Shown in pieces: positions 36,101-36,267 of a DNA stretch of 36,267 nt (within the stretch, counting starts at the first letter, position 1; every line of letters starts with the position of its first letter). The notes below the pieces were generated by a model. It did not search any database. It was not told the DNA's origin and worked only from the letters and a program-made list of their open reading frames with translations. The position numbers were made by a program, and so were the translations under genes. Origin of the DNA: Zygnema circumcarinatum (Eukaryota > Streptophyta > Zygnematophyceae > Zygnematales > Zygnemataceae); NCBI GenBank assembly GCA_037447605.1, contig CM074821.1, positions 1,802,215 to 1,838,481 on the forward strand. The letters run 5' to 3'.

Positions 36101-36267
36101 CTGTTGGGAGGTCATCAGGGAAAACATCCCTGAATTCATCCAACAAAGGTTGGAATTTGGGTGGAACGGCCGAGAGCACATCCGTAGATGTGATCTGCCA
36201 CTCCTGATCTTCGTCATGCACATCCTCAGTGGCTGCCATGACATGCACCATGAACAAGGTGCAACCC
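33111..36267 (-). pseudogene. Gypsy pol polyprotein (RT-RNaseH-integrase-chromodomain), two in-frame stops
   Basis: Seen, minus strand from the window edge: end of the protease linker; RT with FTSLDLAQGYHQI, LPFGLTNAPATFQ and the YLDD catalytic box near 35590; RNase H with VVCDASGFALGAVLF and TDHRPL; integrase zinc finger (H...H...CPTCQ, about 34480-34340); DDE core with GMDLITDLP, SDRDPRF and DGQTERVNR; then a chromodomain reading EYLVKWLGYG and STWEAEGNL before the stop at 33111. Two TAG codons (33662-33660 and 33644-33642) interrupt the same frame between the integrase core and its C-terminal domain. Everything else is open, so the decay looks recent. Inferred: this copy cannot make full-length pol without readthrough, but could be mobilised by relatives. 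Confidence 0.88.

Larger units (their letters stand above)
32339..36267 (-). mobile_element. Ty3/gypsy chromovirus, 3' part (minus strand), cut by the window edge
   Basis: Seen: on the minus strand, pol with reverse transcriptase, RNase H, integrase and chromodomain in gypsy order, then a putative 3' LTR. The 5' LTR, gag and most of the protease lie beyond 36267. Known: an integrase followed by a chromodomain defines chromoviruses, the common plant and algal gypsy lineage. Both outer ends cannot be checked for a target-site duplication from this window. Confidence 0.88.

Overview
This is nuclear DNA from a eukaryote, most likely a streptophyte (land plant or charophyte-grade green alga). The evidence is a PEX22 gene of the plant type, a plant-style LRR exon with phase-2 introns, a Ty3/gypsy chromovirus with a C-terminal chromodomain, scattered AAACCCTAA-type telo-box words, ACGT-core promoter motifs, and many short GT-AG introns. 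The species cannot be fixed from the sequence. Simple repeats (GA/GAGAGG, ACAT, GGGAGT, C-rich tracts) are very frequent, and a 10-N assembly gap lies at 20253-20262.

Layout. 456-1084 (-): two exons of an LRR protein that runs off the left edge. 1085-3767: no gene; GA, CCCG and ACAT arrays. 3768-7267 (+): an eight-exon FkbM-type methyltransferase with an N-terminal membrane anchor (389 aa). 8555-10887 (+): a multi-exon conserved protein of unknown function. 12023-14428 (+): PEX22, eight exons, 278 aa. 15031-15960 (-): an Arg/Ser-rich two-exon protein. 17676-19366 (-): a probable gene, four exons seen. 20704-20877 (+): a possible terminal exon. 20961-21271: a foldback MITE-like element. 22458-25691 (+): an intronless 1077-aa protein with a duplicated trihelix/Myb-SANT-like domain and coiled coils. 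26028-31027 (-): a second FkbM gene with the same intron positions and phases as the first, plus a second intact copy of its last exon. 32339-36267 (-): LTR and pol of a gypsy chromovirus, with two in-frame TAG stops.

Splice joins for both FkbM genes, PEX22 and the SR-like gene were worked out by hand. In each, phases agree throughout and total coding length is a multiple of three. PEX22 and the two FkbM paralogues also support each other by alignment.

The strongest unusual features are in the second FkbM gene. It has two same-length, splice-competent terminal exons. It has oppositely biased purine/pyrimidine tracts in the two introns flanking exons 5-6. A 25-bp palindrome combining CCGAC and ACGT cores sits about 300 bp upstream of its start codon. 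The genes do not form an obvious pathway. The two FkbM copies are a family pair; the others are independent housekeeping or orphan genes among transposon remnants.
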